DNA from: Burkholderia dolosa
Lineage (GTDB): Bacteria > Pseudomonadota > Gammaproteobacteria > Burkholderiales > Burkholderiaceae
Reading direction: 5' to 3'
Length of the DNA stretch: 63,302 nt
Assembly (NCBI RefSeq): GCF_902499135.1
Contig: NZ_CABVPR010000035.1
Span: 1 to 63,302 of the forward strand
The translations under genes and the position numbers were made by a program. Positions 1 through 8,807 of the stretch are shown here, piece by piece. The notes beneath the pieces were generated by a model, which saw only the letters and a program-made list of their open reading frames with translations, ran no database searches and was not told the DNA's origin. Every line of letters begins with the position of its first letter. Position 1 is the stretch's first letter.

Positions 1-16
1 CCTTTTCTTCTTCATT

Positions 17-51
17 GGCATATCCATGACTTTTACACCTCATGATATGCC
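17..51. promoter_or_regulatory. Inverted repeat at left edge
   Basis: Eight-base arms GGCATATC (17-24) and GATATGCC (44-51) are perfectly complementary. After one bulged C, three more pairs (ATG/CAT) leave a 12-nt loop. No T-run follows on either strand, so it looks more like an operator or an mRNA hairpin of a gene outside the window than a terminator. The target is unknown. Confidence 0.35.
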
Positions 52-173
52 CCGCCCACGAAATCACGGATAGGCCCGGCGCGATCGGACAGCGCGGCCG
101 TCCAAGCCGGTGCTGCGGAAGCGCGTCAGCGACCGGCGCCGGCCTGCACACTGACCGCTCGCTCGCAGGCCAG

Positions 174-1225
174 CTCAAGGATCAGAACAGCTGATCAATC
201 CCTGCCGCGGGTTCGATTGACGCCGGCAGCGTCAGCGATGTAGGTGCACCTGTTCGCACGCATGGCGAGCCCTGCCTGCACGCCCGCCGCCTGCTCGCCG
301 GCGGCTCATGCCAACGCCCCGGAACAGCGAACAAAATTCCACCGTGACGGCGATTGACACCGGCCGCGCCAGCGTCCAAAGGCGTACCGCTAAGCGTGGC
401 GTCGTAGCAAGCTCCGCCTGCACGCCCACCGCTTGCTCGCCGGCGGCTCATGCCAACGCCCCGGAACAGCGAACAAAATTCCACCGTGACGGCGATTGGC
501 ACCGGCCGCGCCAGCGTCCAAAGGCGTACCGCTCAGCGCGGCGTCGTAGCGAGCGTTCGCCTGCACGCCCGCCGCTCGCTGGCCGGCCGCTCATGCCGAC
601 GCCCCGGAACAGCGAACAAAATTCCACCGTGACGTCGATAGACACCGGCAGCGCCCAAATGCGTACTGCTTAGCGCAGCGTCGTAGCAAGCGTCCGCTCG
701 CCCGCCAACCAACTCGAGCCACAAACCGCAACAGCGAATAAAACTCGACCGCGACTTCCATCGACACCGACAGTGTCGACATCCAAAGGCGTACCACCCA
801 GCACGCCACAGCAAGGCTTCGACTGCACCCGCGGGTCGCTTACCGGCCGGCTCAAGGAACGCCCGGAACGCGAATAACTCCACCGCGACCGCGATCGACA
901 CCGGCAGCGTCGGCGCCCAAAAGTGCACCGCTCCAGCCCGCCACAACAAGCCTGCAACTGCACGTCTTCCGGTGGCTCGCCGACCAATTCAAGCCAACGC
1001 CCGGAACAACCAACAAAGGCCACCACGTATGCGATCGACGCCGGCAGCGGTCAACGACGCCGAACGTCCCACTCGCCACGCACAGCAAGACAGCAAGACA
1101 GCAAGACAGCAAGACAGCAAGCCCCACCCGCCACCACCAGCCCCACTCAAGCCAACGCCCTGAACAACCAATAAAGCCCCGCAGCGAGCGCGATCGACGC
1201 AGGCAGCGTCAGCACCCACGCGAGC
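174..1225. repeat. Tandem array of decayed copies of the phosphate permease 3' end
   Basis: Eight unit starts can be placed at about 174, 306, 448, 591, 714, 852, 989 and 1147, a spacing of 123-158 bases. The last unit is the true 3' end of the adjacent permease gene, whose stop codon is the complement of TCA at 1147-1149. Every unit begins with TCA(A/T)G or a one-base variant, followed by a diverged copy of the last ~20 permease codons. Read on the minus strand, the unit at 989 still ends WLFRALA-stop like the gene. Units at 306 and 448 are nearly identical to each other and 591 is close to them; 174, 714 and 852 are more diverged. No continuous open frame is conserved across units, so I call no gene in 1-1146. 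Confidence 0.8.
1083..1121. repeat. CAGCAAGA octamer microsatellite
   Basis: Four exact copies of CAGCAAGA plus a seven-base partial copy lie inside the unit that begins at 989, and explain why that unit is the longest (158 bases). The period is not a multiple of three. Confidence 0.85.
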
Positions 1226-2739
1226 ACGAGGCTGCGCACGGTATTCCATTGCAGTCCCGACCCGTTCGCCGCCATCGTGCCGGCGACGCCCGACGACAGC
1301 ACATGGGTCGTCGACACGGGCAGTCCGTACACGTCGGCCGCGCCGATCGTCAGCATCGCGACGAGTTCGGCCGACGCGCCCTGTCCGTACGTCAGGTGCT
1401 GCTTGCCGATTTTCTCGCCGACGGTCACGACGATCCGCTTCCAGCCGACCATCGTGCCGAGACCCAGCGCGATCGCGACGGCGACCTTCACCCACGTCGG
1501 AATGAACTTGGTCGCGTGGTCGAGCTGCGTGCGGTAGTTGTCGATGGCGAGCTTGTCGTCGGCGGCGAACGCCGGTTTTCCGGACTTCTCGATCAGGCGA
1601 ATCGCTTCGGATACGAGATACATCGTGTTGCGCACGTTGTCGACGTCGCCTTGAGGCACGGCCGCCATCGACCCCGACGAGCCGACCGACGATGCGAGCG
1701 ACGTCGACAACTGCTGCACGGCCGGCAGCACCGCAGGCGTCAGCTCGCGATGCTGCACGAAGCGCTCGACGTCGGCACGCGGATTCGCGGACGGCGCGAC
1801 GCCGTTCGTGTACTTCCCGAACGTCGCGGCGGCCTGGTTCGCGACGGCGACGAACGTCTGCGATTCGGCCGGCGTGACAGCCTTGTTCAACGCGTAAGCG
1901 GTCGGCACCGTGCCGATCAGGATCAGCATGATGAGGCCCATCCCTTTCTGCCCGTCGTTCGAACCGTGCGCGAACGACACGCCGGTGCAGGTCAGGATCA
2001 GCAGGCAACGAATCCAGAACGGCGGCGGCTGATCCTTCGGCGGCTCCCGGTACAGATCGGGCACGCGCACGACGGCCTTCAGCACGAGCAGCAGCAGCGA
2101 CGCGCACAGGAAGCCGACGATCGGCGAAAGCAGCAGCGACTTGCCGACGCCGAGCGCCTGCCCCCAGTCGACGCCGCTCGTGCCGGACGCGCCGTGCATC
2201 AGCTGGTTCATCAGCCCGACGCCGATGATCGAGCCGATCAGCGTATGCGAACTCGACGACGGCAAGCCGAAATACCAGGTCGCGAGATTCCACACGATCG
2301 CGGCGATCAGCAGCGCGAACACCATCGCGAAGCCCGCACCGCTGCCGACCTGCAGGATCAGCTCGACCGGCAGCAACTGCAGGATTCCGAACGCGACGGC
2401 GCCGCTCGAGATCATCACGCCAACGAAGTTCCACATGCCGGACCAGATCACCGCGACGTTCGGCGTCAGCGAATGCGTATAGATCACGGTGGCGACGGCG
2501 TTCGCGGTGTCGTGGAATCCGTTGACGAATTCGAAGCCGAGCGCGATCAGCAGCGCGGCGCCGAGCATCAGATACGGAAACAGCGAGCCTTCGCGGATCG
2601 GCGCCAGATCGGCGATCAGATGCGTGGCGACATAGACGGCGCCGATCGCGAGCACCAGCAGGAACACGACATAGCCGATCTGCCGATTGCGCTCGATGGC
2701 ACCCTGATTGTTCACGGACGACGAAGCAGGCTGGTTCAT
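1147..2739 (-). CDS. pitA: PiT-family low-affinity inorganic phosphate permease
   Basis: A 530-residue integral membrane protein that should import phosphate (probably as a metal-phosphate complex with H+) across the inner membrane. The two PiT signature segments are present: GFHDTANAVATVIYT near residue 75 and FAHGSNDGQKGMGLIML near the middle, in the two inverted halves of the fold. About ten hydrophobic segments are visible, and a hydrophilic loop of ~110 residues separates the halves. Length matches PitA/PitB (~500). The start at 2739 is used because the cytosolic N-terminus MNQPASS leads into the first membrane segment; no strong Shine-Dalgarno is seen. No PhoU-like partner gene is adjacent. 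The last ~20 codons have been duplicated downstream into the array at 174-1146. Family assignment is secure; the PitA name is by similarity only. Confidence 0.95.
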   Translation of the reverse strand: MNQPASSSVNNQGAIERNRQIGYVVFLLVLAIGAVYVATHLIADLAPIREGSLFPYLMLGAALLIALGFEFVNGFHDTANAVATVIYTHSLTPNVAVIWSGMWNFVGVMISSGAVAFGILQLLPVELILQVGSGAGFAMVFALLIAAIVWNLATWYFGLPSSSSHTLIGSIIGVGLMNQLMHGASGTSGVDWGQALGVGKSLLLSPIVGFLCASLLLLVLKAVVRVPDLYREPPKDQPPPFWIRCLLILTCTGVSFAHGSNDGQKGMGLIMLILIGTVPTAYALNKAVTPAESQTFVAVANQAAATFGKYTNGVAPSANPRADVERFVQHRELTPAVLPAVQQLSTSLASSVGSSGSMAAVPQGDVDNVRNTMYLVSEAIRLIEKSGKPAFAADDKLAIDNYRTQLDHATKFIPTWVKVAVAIALGLGTMVGWKRIVVTVGEKIGKQHLTYGQGASAELVAMLTIGAADVYGLPVSTTHVLSSGVAGTMAANGSGLQWNTVRSLVLAWVLTLPASIALAAGLYWLFRALA

Positions 2740-2864
2740 GACGGCATCTCGCAGGAGGAGTCCCGTCCGATGCTAGCGTCGCGTTCCAGTCAGTTTGATG
2801 ACAGTCCGTAGCACGAACGAATCGATCGGCTTACGGAGATGTAAGGTCGCCGCGATATTCGCGC

Positions 2865-3773
2865 CTAGCGCAGCATGCGCGGCGCGTCCCACGTCGATTC
2901 GCGCGCAAGCGCAACGAACGCAGCCAGATAGTCGATCGCCGCATCCGCTTCGCGAATACCGAGGAAGATCTGCTTCGCGATCCCTTTTTTGCCGAGCTTG
3001 ACCGGCACGATCGGCATCCGGTCCGCATATTCGTCGGCGAGCCATCTCGGCAATGCAGCGACGCCGCGCCCGCTCGCCACCATCTGCAGCATGATGTCGG
3101 TCGTCTCGATCGACTTGTGCCGCTTCGGCACGATGCCGGCCGGCGTCAGGAACTGGTTGTAGATGTCGAGCCGGTCGGTCTCGACCGGGTACGTGATCAG
3201 CACCTCGTCGGCCAGCTGTTCGGGCGTCGCGTAGGCGGCGTTCGCGAGCCGGTGCGCGTCCGCGACGACCAGCACCTGTTCGTAGTCGAACACCGGATCG
3301 AAGCGCAGGCCCGGCTTGTTCAGCGGGTCGGGCGTCACGAGCACGTCGACGTCGTAGCCGAACAGCGCGCCGATGCCGCCGAACTGGAAACGCTGCTTCA
3401 CGTCGACGTCGACGTCCGGCCAGCGCGACAGGTACGGCGACACGACTTTCAGCAGCCACTGATAGCACGGATGGCATTCCATCCCGATGCGCAGCGTGCC
3501 GCGTTCGCCTTTCGCGTACTGCCGCATCCGCTCTTCGGCGAGCTCGAACTGCGGCAGCAGCCGGTGCGCGAGCTTCAGCAGATACTGTCCGCCTTGCGTG
3601 AGACGCAGGCCGCGCCCTTCGCGATCCCAGATCGGCGTGCCGAGCTGCTGCTCGATTTTCCGCACGGTATGGCTGAGCGCGGACTGCGTCAGATGCAGCG
3701 CATTCGCGGCCGCAGTAAGCGAGCCCTGGCGCTCGACTTCGCGAATGACGACGAGATGGAACCGCTCCAGCAT
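2865..3773 (-). CDS. metR: LysR-family methionine regulator MetR
   Basis: A LysR-type transcriptional regulator that in enterobacteria uses homocysteine as co-inducer to activate metE. The N-terminal winged helix (QGSLTAAANALHLTQSALSHTVRKIE) is typical, and the effector domain carries MetR-like stretches such as the IGMECHPCYQWL segment, FDYEQVLVV and LITYPVETDRLDIY. I start at the internal ATG at 3773 (MLERFHLVV), which fits the usual MetR N-terminus and leaves the 3820-3842 inverted repeat outside the gene; an in-frame ATG at 3833 would add 20 residues and put the operator inside the coding region. It is divergent from metE, the classical MetR-MetE arrangement. Confidence 0.9.
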   Translation of the reverse strand: MLERFHLVVIREVERQGSLTAAANALHLTQSALSHTVRKIEQQLGTPIWDREGRGLRLTQGGQYLLKLAHRLLPQFELAEERMRQYAKGERGTLRIGMECHPCYQWLLKVVSPYLSRWPDVDVDVKQRFQFGGIGALFGYDVDVLVTPDPLNKPGLRFDPVFDYEQVLVVADAHRLANAAYATPEQLADEVLITYPVETDRLDIYNQFLTPAGIVPKRHKSIETTDIMLQMVASGRGVAALPRWLADEYADRMPIVPVKLGKKGIAKQIFLGIREADAAIDYLAAFVALARESTWDAPRMLR

Positions 3774-3819
3774 GGTGTTCGCCCGGCCGATAGAAGCATG
3801 AACAGATTTAATGGATGAA

Positions 3820-3842
3820 TGAAATAATGCCATTTTATTTCA
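3820..3842. promoter_or_regulatory. Putative MetR operator between metR and metE
   Basis: Perfect 8-bp arms TGAAATAA (3820-3827) and TTATTTCA (3835-3842) flank a 7-base spacer. The TGAA...TTCA ends agree with the known MetR half-sites, although the enterobacterial spacing is shorter. The site sits between the two divergent genes, 57 nt before the metE start. Assignment to MetR is inference from position and half-site. Confidence 0.65.
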
Positions 3843-3898
3843 TGGTTTGAAATCCCTATCATGGCTGCCGACTCTTCATCACTTGGACGGCAGCTTCA

Positions 3899-6193
3899 AT
3901 GGTCACGACACACAGCCTCGGTTATCCGCGCATCGGCGCGAAACGCGAACTCAAGTTCGGTCTCGAACGCTACTGGAAAGGCGAGTCGTCGCGCGCCGAG
4001 CTGACCGCGCTCGGCGCGGAGCTGCGCCGGCGCCACTGGAACGACCAGCGCGATCTCGACTTCGTGCCGCTCGGCGATTTCTCGTTCTACGACCACGTGC
4101 TCGACATGAGCTTCACGCTCGGCAACCTGCCGAAGCGCGTGCAGGGCTTTCACGGCGATGCGCTCGACAACTATTTCCGCGTCGCGCGCGGCCGTTCCGC
4201 GCAGTCGGACGAACCGCATGCGGGATGCTGCGGCGGCGTCGCGGCAGGCGAAATGACGAAGTGGTTCGATACGAACTATCACTACATCGTCCCGGAGTTT
4301 CATGCGGACACGAACTTCTCGCTGGATCCGTCGCGGCTGCTGCAGCAGCTGACGGACGCGAACGCCGCGCACGTGCGCGCGAAGCCGGTGATTCTCGGGC
4401 CGATTACCTATCTGTGGCTCGGCAAGGCAAAGGACGATTCCGATCGGCTCGCGCTGTTGCCGAAGCTGCTGCCCGTGTACGGCGCGCTGCTCGACACGCT
4501 GACCGCTCAGGGTGTCGAGTGGGTGCAGATCGACGAACCGGTGCTGGTCACCGAACTCGACGCCGCGTGGCGCGACGCGCTGCGCACCGCGTATGCGGCG
4601 CTGGAGACGCGTCGCATCAAGCTGCTGCTCGCGACGTACTTCGGCCGGCTTCAGGACAACCTGACGCTCGCGTGCTCGCTGCCGGTGGACGGTCTGCATA
4701 TCGATGCGATCCATGCGCGCGACGAAATCGACGCGCTGCTGCGCGAGTGGCCGGCCGATCGCGTGCTGTCGGTCGGCGCGATCAACGGCCGCAACATCTG
4801 GAAGACCGATCTGAACGCGACGCTCGACTGGCTCGAGCCGCTCGCGAAGCGGCTCGGCGAGCGTCTGTGGATCGCGCCGTCGTGCTCGCTGCTGCACGTG
4901 CCGGTCGATCTCGCGAGCGAAACGCAGCTCGATCCCGAGATTCGTTCGTGGCTCGCGTTCGCGCGGCAGAAGCTCGACGAGCTGAAGGTGCTCGCGACCG
5001 CGCTGAACGAAGGGCGCGATGCGGTCGCGGACGCGCTCGCCGCGAACGCCGCGGCGATCGAATCGCGGCGACGCTCGCCGCGCGTGCACAACCCGGCGGT
5101 GAAGGCCGCAGTCGCGCGCATCGACGCGCGGCTCGGCAACCGGACGAGCGCGTATGCGCAGCGCGCGGTAAAGCAGGCGGCGCGACTGAACCTGCCCGCG
5201 TTTCCGACGACGACGATCGGCTCGTTCCCGCAGACCGCCGAGATTCGCCGCGCGCGCAGCGCGTTCAAGGCGGGCGCGCTGGACGAAGCGGGCTACCGCG
5301 CCGCGATGCGGGCCGAGATCGCGCGCAGCGTGCGCGAACAGGAGGCGCTGGAACTGGACGTGCTCGTGCACGGCGAAGCCGAGCGCAACGACATGGTCGA
5401 ATACTTCGGCGAACAGCTCGACGGCTACGCGTTCAGCCAGTTCGGCTGGGTGCAGTCGTACGGGTCGCGCTGCGTGAAGCCGCCGATCCTGTTCGGCGAC
5501 ATCAGTCGTCCGCGCGCGATGACGGTCGAGTGGATCGCGTATGCGCAGTCGCTGACGAGCAAGCCGATGAAGGGGATGCTGACCGGCCCGGTGACGATCC
5601 TGAACTGGTCGTTCGTGCGCGACGATCAGCCGCGCTCGGTGTCGTGCCTGCAACTCGCGCTCGCGATCCGCGACGAGGTGCTCGATCTCGAGAAGGCGGG
5701 TGTACGCGTGATCCAGATCGACGAGGCCGCGTTGCGCGAAGGCTTGCCGCTGCGCCGCTCCGAATGGGGCGAGTATCTGAAGTGGGCGGTCGAGTCGTTC
5801 CGGATCGCCGCGAACGGCGTGCGCGACGACACGCAGATCCACACGCACATGTGCTATTCGGAGTTCAACGACATCATCGCGTCGATCGCCGACATGGATG
5901 CGGACGTGATCACGATCGAGACGTCGCGCTCCGACATGGAGCTGCTCGACGCGTTCGACGGCTTCCGGTATCCGAACGAGATCGGGCCCGGCGTCTATGA
6001 CATCCATTCGCCGAACATCCCGACGCAGGACCACATCGTCGGGCTGATGAAGAAGGCGGCCGAGCGGATTCCGCCGCAGCGGCTGTGGGTGAATCCGGAC
6101 TGCGGGCTGAAGACGCGTCAGTGGGCCGAAGTGATCCCGGCGCTGACGAACATGGTCGCGGCCGCGAAGGTGCTGCGCGAGCGCATGCAGTGA
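3899..6193 (+). CDS. metE: Cobalamin-independent methionine synthase
   Basis: A 764-residue cytosolic enzyme that transfers the methyl group of 5-methyltetrahydropteroyl-triglutamate to homocysteine, the last step of methionine synthesis. Both halves are present: the N-terminal barrel ([15 protein letters not shown] at the start) and the C-terminal catalytic barrel ([24 protein letters not shown]). The Zn ligands are visible as HTHMCYSEF (His and Cys), the Glu of VITIETSRS and the Cys of [11 protein letters not shown]. Length equals E. coli MetE (~753) plus a small insertion near residues 101-118 that contains a Cys-Cys pair (110-111). Upstream space to metR is 125 nt and holds no cobalamin riboswitch; control by MetR is expected. 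Confidence 0.97.
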   Translation: MVTTHSLGYPRIGAKRELKFGLERYWKGESSRAELTALGAELRRRHWNDQRDLDFVPLGDFSFYDHVLDMSFTLGNLPKRVQGFHGDALDNYFRVARGRSAQSDEPHAGCCGGVAAGEMTKWFDTNYHYIVPEFHADTNFSLDPSRLLQQLTDANAAHVRAKPVILGPITYLWLGKAKDDSDRLALLPKLLPVYGALLDTLTAQGVEWVQIDEPVLVTELDAAWRDALRTAYAALETRRIKLLLATYFGRLQDNLTLACSLPVDGLHIDAIHARDEIDALLREWPADRVLSVGAINGRNIWKTDLNATLDWLEPLAKRLGERLWIAPSCSLLHVPVDLASETQLDPEIRSWLAFARQKLDELKVLATALNEGRDAVADALAANAAAIESRRRSPRVHNPAVKAAVARIDARLGNRTSAYAQRAVKQAARLNLPAFPTTTIGSFPQTAEIRRARSAFKAGALDEAGYRAAMRAEIARSVREQEALELDVLVHGEAERNDMVEYFGEQLDGYAFSQFGWVQSYGSRCVKPPILFGDISRPRAMTVEWIAYAQSLTSKPMKGMLTGPVTILNWSFVRDDQPRSVSCLQLALAIRDEVLDLEKAGVRVIQIDEAALREGLPLRRSEWGEYLKWAVESFRIAANGVRDDTQIHTHMCYSEFNDIIASIADMDADVITIETSRSDMELLDAFDGFRYPNEIGPGVYDIHSPNIPTQDHIVGLMKKAAERIPPQRLWVNPDCGLKTRQWAEVIPALTNMVAAAKVLRERMQ

Positions 6194-6195
6194 TG

Positions 6196-6229
6196 CGCGG
6201 CCGCCGCGAGCGCGACGGCGGCGGCCGCG
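6196..6229. terminator. GC-rich hairpin between convergent genes
   Basis: Eleven-bp arms CGCGGCCGCCG and CGGCGGCCGCG are separated by 12 bases, directly after the metE stop and facing the convergent transporter gene. There is no T-tract, so intrinsic termination is uncertain. Confidence 0.4.
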
Positions 6230-6313
6230 CTCGCCGGCCTGCCGCGATGCGGTCGCGGCACGCGACGACGGCCGCGCGATGCGGAAACGGCGGTGCCGCG
6301 CACCGCCGCGAAG

Positions 6314-7639
6314 TTACGCGGTACGCGCGTCGCGCGGCAGCGGCTCGGCGGTCTTGCGACGAGAGCCGGCGTCGTCGATGCTCACGCGGCGCGAGATCAG
6401 CCACACGCACAGCGACGACAGCAGTGCGGCGCTCGTGTACTGCAGCGCGAGCGGCCACCATTGCGGCGCGGTGTTCTGCGCGATGACGGTCGCGACGAGC
6501 GGCGTGAGGCCGCCCGCGAGCGCGCCGCACACCTGGTACGCGATCGAGATCGCCGTGTAGCGGATTCGCGCGACGAAGATGCCGCTGACGAACCCGGCGA
6601 CCACCGCGTAGTAGCCCGATTCCGCGAGCGTCGCGAGGCCGACGCCGAGCGTGATCGACAGCGGCGTGCCGACGTGCACGAGCGGCAGCATCACGAACGG
6701 CACGATCGCGGCCCATGCGCCGGCGATCAGCAGCACGCGCGTCGTGCCGAAGCGCTGCGCGAAGAACGCGGCCGCGAGCTGCACGACGAACTGCAGCACG
6801 GCGACGATCGTCATGCAGTGCAGCACCATCGAGCGGTCGAGCGACAGGAACTGCGTCGCGTAGCTGATCATGAAGATGTTGCTGAAATAGACGCCGGCGA
6901 TCCCATACACGTTCGCACCGATCGCGAGCAGCAGCAGCGGCCAGTACCTGAGCGCTTCGCGCACCGGATTGCGCGCCGTGTCGCCGCTTTTGCGCACTTC
7001 CTCGAACTCCGGCGACTCCGACACGCTCGCGCGGATCACGAAGCCGACGACCAGCAGCACGGCGCTCGCGAGGAACGGCACGCGCCAGCCCCAGCTCATC
7101 ATGTCGTCCTTCGGCAGCGTGCTGATCGCGCCGAACGCGAGCATCGACAGGATCAGCCCGCTCGCGCTGCCGAGCTGCGCGAACGACGCGAAGAACGTGC
7201 GCTTGCCTTCCGGCGCATGCTCGCCGGCGAGCAGCACCGCGCCGCCCCATTCGCCGCCGACCGCGATGCCCTGCAGCACGCGCATCAGCACGAGCAGGAT
7301 CGGCGCGAGCATGCCGGCTTGCGCGTAAGTCGGCAGCAGCCCGATCGCGACCGTCGACACGGCCATCAGCATCAGCGTCGCGAGCAGCGAGCGCTTGCGG
7401 CCGAAGCGGTCGCCGAGGTAGCCGAACATCACGCCGCCGAACGGGCGCGCGAAGAAGCCGACCGCGAACGAGCCGAACGACGCGAGCAGGCTCACGAAAC
7501 GGTTTTCGCCGGGGAAGAACAGCGGGCCGAACACGATCGCGGCGGCAGTCGCGTAGCTATAGAAGTCGTACCACTCGATCGTGGTGCCGACGAACGACGC
7601 GAGCGCTGCCCGCTTCGGTTGCTTGATGGAAGTCCCCAT
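6314..7639 (-). CDS. MHS-family (MFS) metabolite:H+ symporter
   Basis: A 441-residue, 12-TM inner-membrane transporter of the metabolite:H+ symporter branch of the MFS. Diagnostic segments are the N-terminal GTTIEWYDFYSYATA, ARPFGGVMFGYLGDRFGRK between TM2 and TM3, and RVLQGIAVGGEWGGA in TM4. The gene starts 63 nt downstream of the guanidinobutyrase gene on the same strand, and GAGGAG lies upstream of the ATG. Co-transcription suggests that the substrate is 4-guanidinobutyrate or a related guanidino or carboxylate compound; that is inference. Sequence alone does not separate ShiA-, ProP- or KgtP-like substrates. Confidence 0.9.
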   Translation of the reverse strand: MGTSIKQPKRAALASFVGTTIEWYDFYSYATAAAIVFGPLFFPGENRFVSLLASFGSFAVGFFARPFGGVMFGYLGDRFGRKRSLLATLMLMAVSTVAIGLLPTYAQAGMLAPILLVLMRVLQGIAVGGEWGGAVLLAGEHAPEGKRTFFASFAQLGSASGLILSMLAFGAISTLPKDDMMSWGWRVPFLASAVLLVVGFVIRASVSESPEFEEVRKSGDTARNPVREALRYWPLLLLAIGANVYGIAGVYFSNIFMISYATQFLSLDRSMVLHCMTIVAVLQFVVQLAAAFFAQRFGTTRVLLIAGAWAAIVPFVMLPLVHVGTPLSITLGVGLATLAESGYYAVVAGFVSGIFVARIRYTAISIAYQVCGALAGGLTPLVATVIAQNTAPQWWPLALQYTSAALLSSLCVWLISRRVSIDDAGSRRKTAEPLPRDARTA

Positions 7640-7702
7640 CTTCTGTCGTGCTCCTCTGGAATCCTCTGATTGGAATAGGTTGGCGGTCGGACCCGGCGGC
7701 CG

Positions 7703-8659
7703 TCAGTCGCGGTACGCGACGCCGGGCAGCACGCACAGCAGCTCGTACGCGAGATTCGCGCCGAGCAGCGCCGTGGTGCCGAACGGATCGTACGGCGGCG
7801 CCACTTCGACGAGATCGCAGCCGACGATGTTCAACCCCTTCGCGCCGCGGATGATCTCGAGCGCCTGCGGCACCGTGAGGCCCGCGATCTCCGGCGTGCC
7901 GGTGCCCGGCGCGTAGGCCGGATCGATGCCGTCGATGTCGAAGCTGATGTAGACGGGCGTATCGCCGATGCGCGCGCGCACTTCGTCCATCAGCGGCGCA
8001 AGCGACTTGTTCCAGCATTCTTCCGCCTGCACCACGCGGAAGCCCTGCTCGCGGCACCAGTCGAAATCCTCGGCCGCGTAGCCGGTGCCGCGCAAGCCGA
8101 TCTGCGTGACCTTGTCGCCGTGCAGCAGGCCTTCCTCGACCGCGCGGCGGAACGGCGTGCCGTGCGCGATCTTCTCGCCCATCATCGTATCGTTCACGTC
8201 GGCGTGTGCATCGACGTGGATCAATGCGACCTTGCCGTGCTTGCGGTGGATCGCGCGCAGGATCGGCAGCGCGATCGTGTGGTCGCCGCCGAGCGTGATC
8301 GGCTTGCAGTCGTGCTCGAGGATCGCGTCGTACGCGGCTTCGATGCGCGCGATCGAATCGTGCAGATTGTACGGGTTGATCGCGACGTCGCCGATGTCCG
8401 CGACCTGCAGCGAATCGAACGGCGCGGCGCGCGTCGCCATGTTGTACGGGCGCAGCAGCACGGACTCGGTGCGGATCTGGCGCGGGCCGAAGCGGGCGCC
8501 GGTGCGGTTCGACGTGCCGAGGTCGAACGGCACGCCGACGAAGCATGCGTCGAGGCCGGCGGCGCTCGCCACGTGCGGCAGGCGCATCATCGTCGCGATG
8601 CCGCCGCAGCGCGGCATTTCGTTGCCGCCGAGCGGCTGGAAACGGGTTTGGTCGTTCAT
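7703..8659 (-). CDS. gbuA: Guanidinobutyrase (agmatinase/arginase superfamily)
   Basis: A 318-residue ureohydrolase with the binuclear Mn centre motifs GGDHTI, HVDAHADV and SFDIDGIDP in the right order. The N-terminus (QPLGGNEMPRxGGIATMMRLPH) and the segment HGTPFRRAVEEGLL closely resemble the Pseudomonas aeruginosa guanidinobutyrase GbuA as I remember it, rather than agmatinase SpeB. The expected reaction is 4-guanidinobutyrate + H2O to 4-aminobutyrate + urea, the late step of arginine decarboxylase/oxidase pathways. It is the first gene of a two-gene unit with the MHS transporter and is divergent from a LysR regulator 148 nt away. Agmatinase activity remains an alternative. Confidence 0.9.
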   Translation of the reverse strand: MNDQTRFQPLGGNEMPRCGGIATMMRLPHVASAAGLDACFVGVPFDLGTSNRTGARFGPRQIRTESVLLRPYNMATRAAPFDSLQVADIGDVAINPYNLHDSIARIEAAYDAILEHDCKPITLGGDHTIALPILRAIHRKHGKVALIHVDAHADVNDTMMGEKIAHGTPFRRAVEEGLLHGDKVTQIGLRGTGYAAEDFDWCREQGFRVVQAEECWNKSLAPLMDEVRARIGDTPVYISFDIDGIDPAYAPGTGTPEIAGLTVPQALEIIRGAKGLNIVGCDLVEVAPPYDPFGTTALLGANLAYELLCVLPGVAYRD

Positions 8660-8807
8660 GGGGGTGTCTCTTCCGATGTTGGGGTTGCCGTATCATTCGA
8701 CGCGGCCAAGCGCGTGGCGCACAGTTTTACGCGCTCCGGCCGCAAAGAAGAATGCGAAGATATCGACGTAAACATCGGTCTTCATCGATGCATGGAAGGG
8801 GAATAGC

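Noticed and set aside
308-673. Open frames of 60-140 codons on both strands in 1-1150
   Set aside because: They follow the repeat units, share no conserved frame between units and have no ribosome sites. They are by-products of duplicated pit sequence in high-GC DNA.
174-1146. CRISPR array
   Set aside because: The units are ~140 bases, degenerate and derived from a neighbouring gene, without short identical repeats and unique spacers.
3774-3898. Cobalamin or SAM riboswitch upstream of metE
   Set aside because: Only 57 bases lie between the operator repeat and the ATG and no conserved B12-box or SAM-box elements are visible; control by MetR explains the layout.
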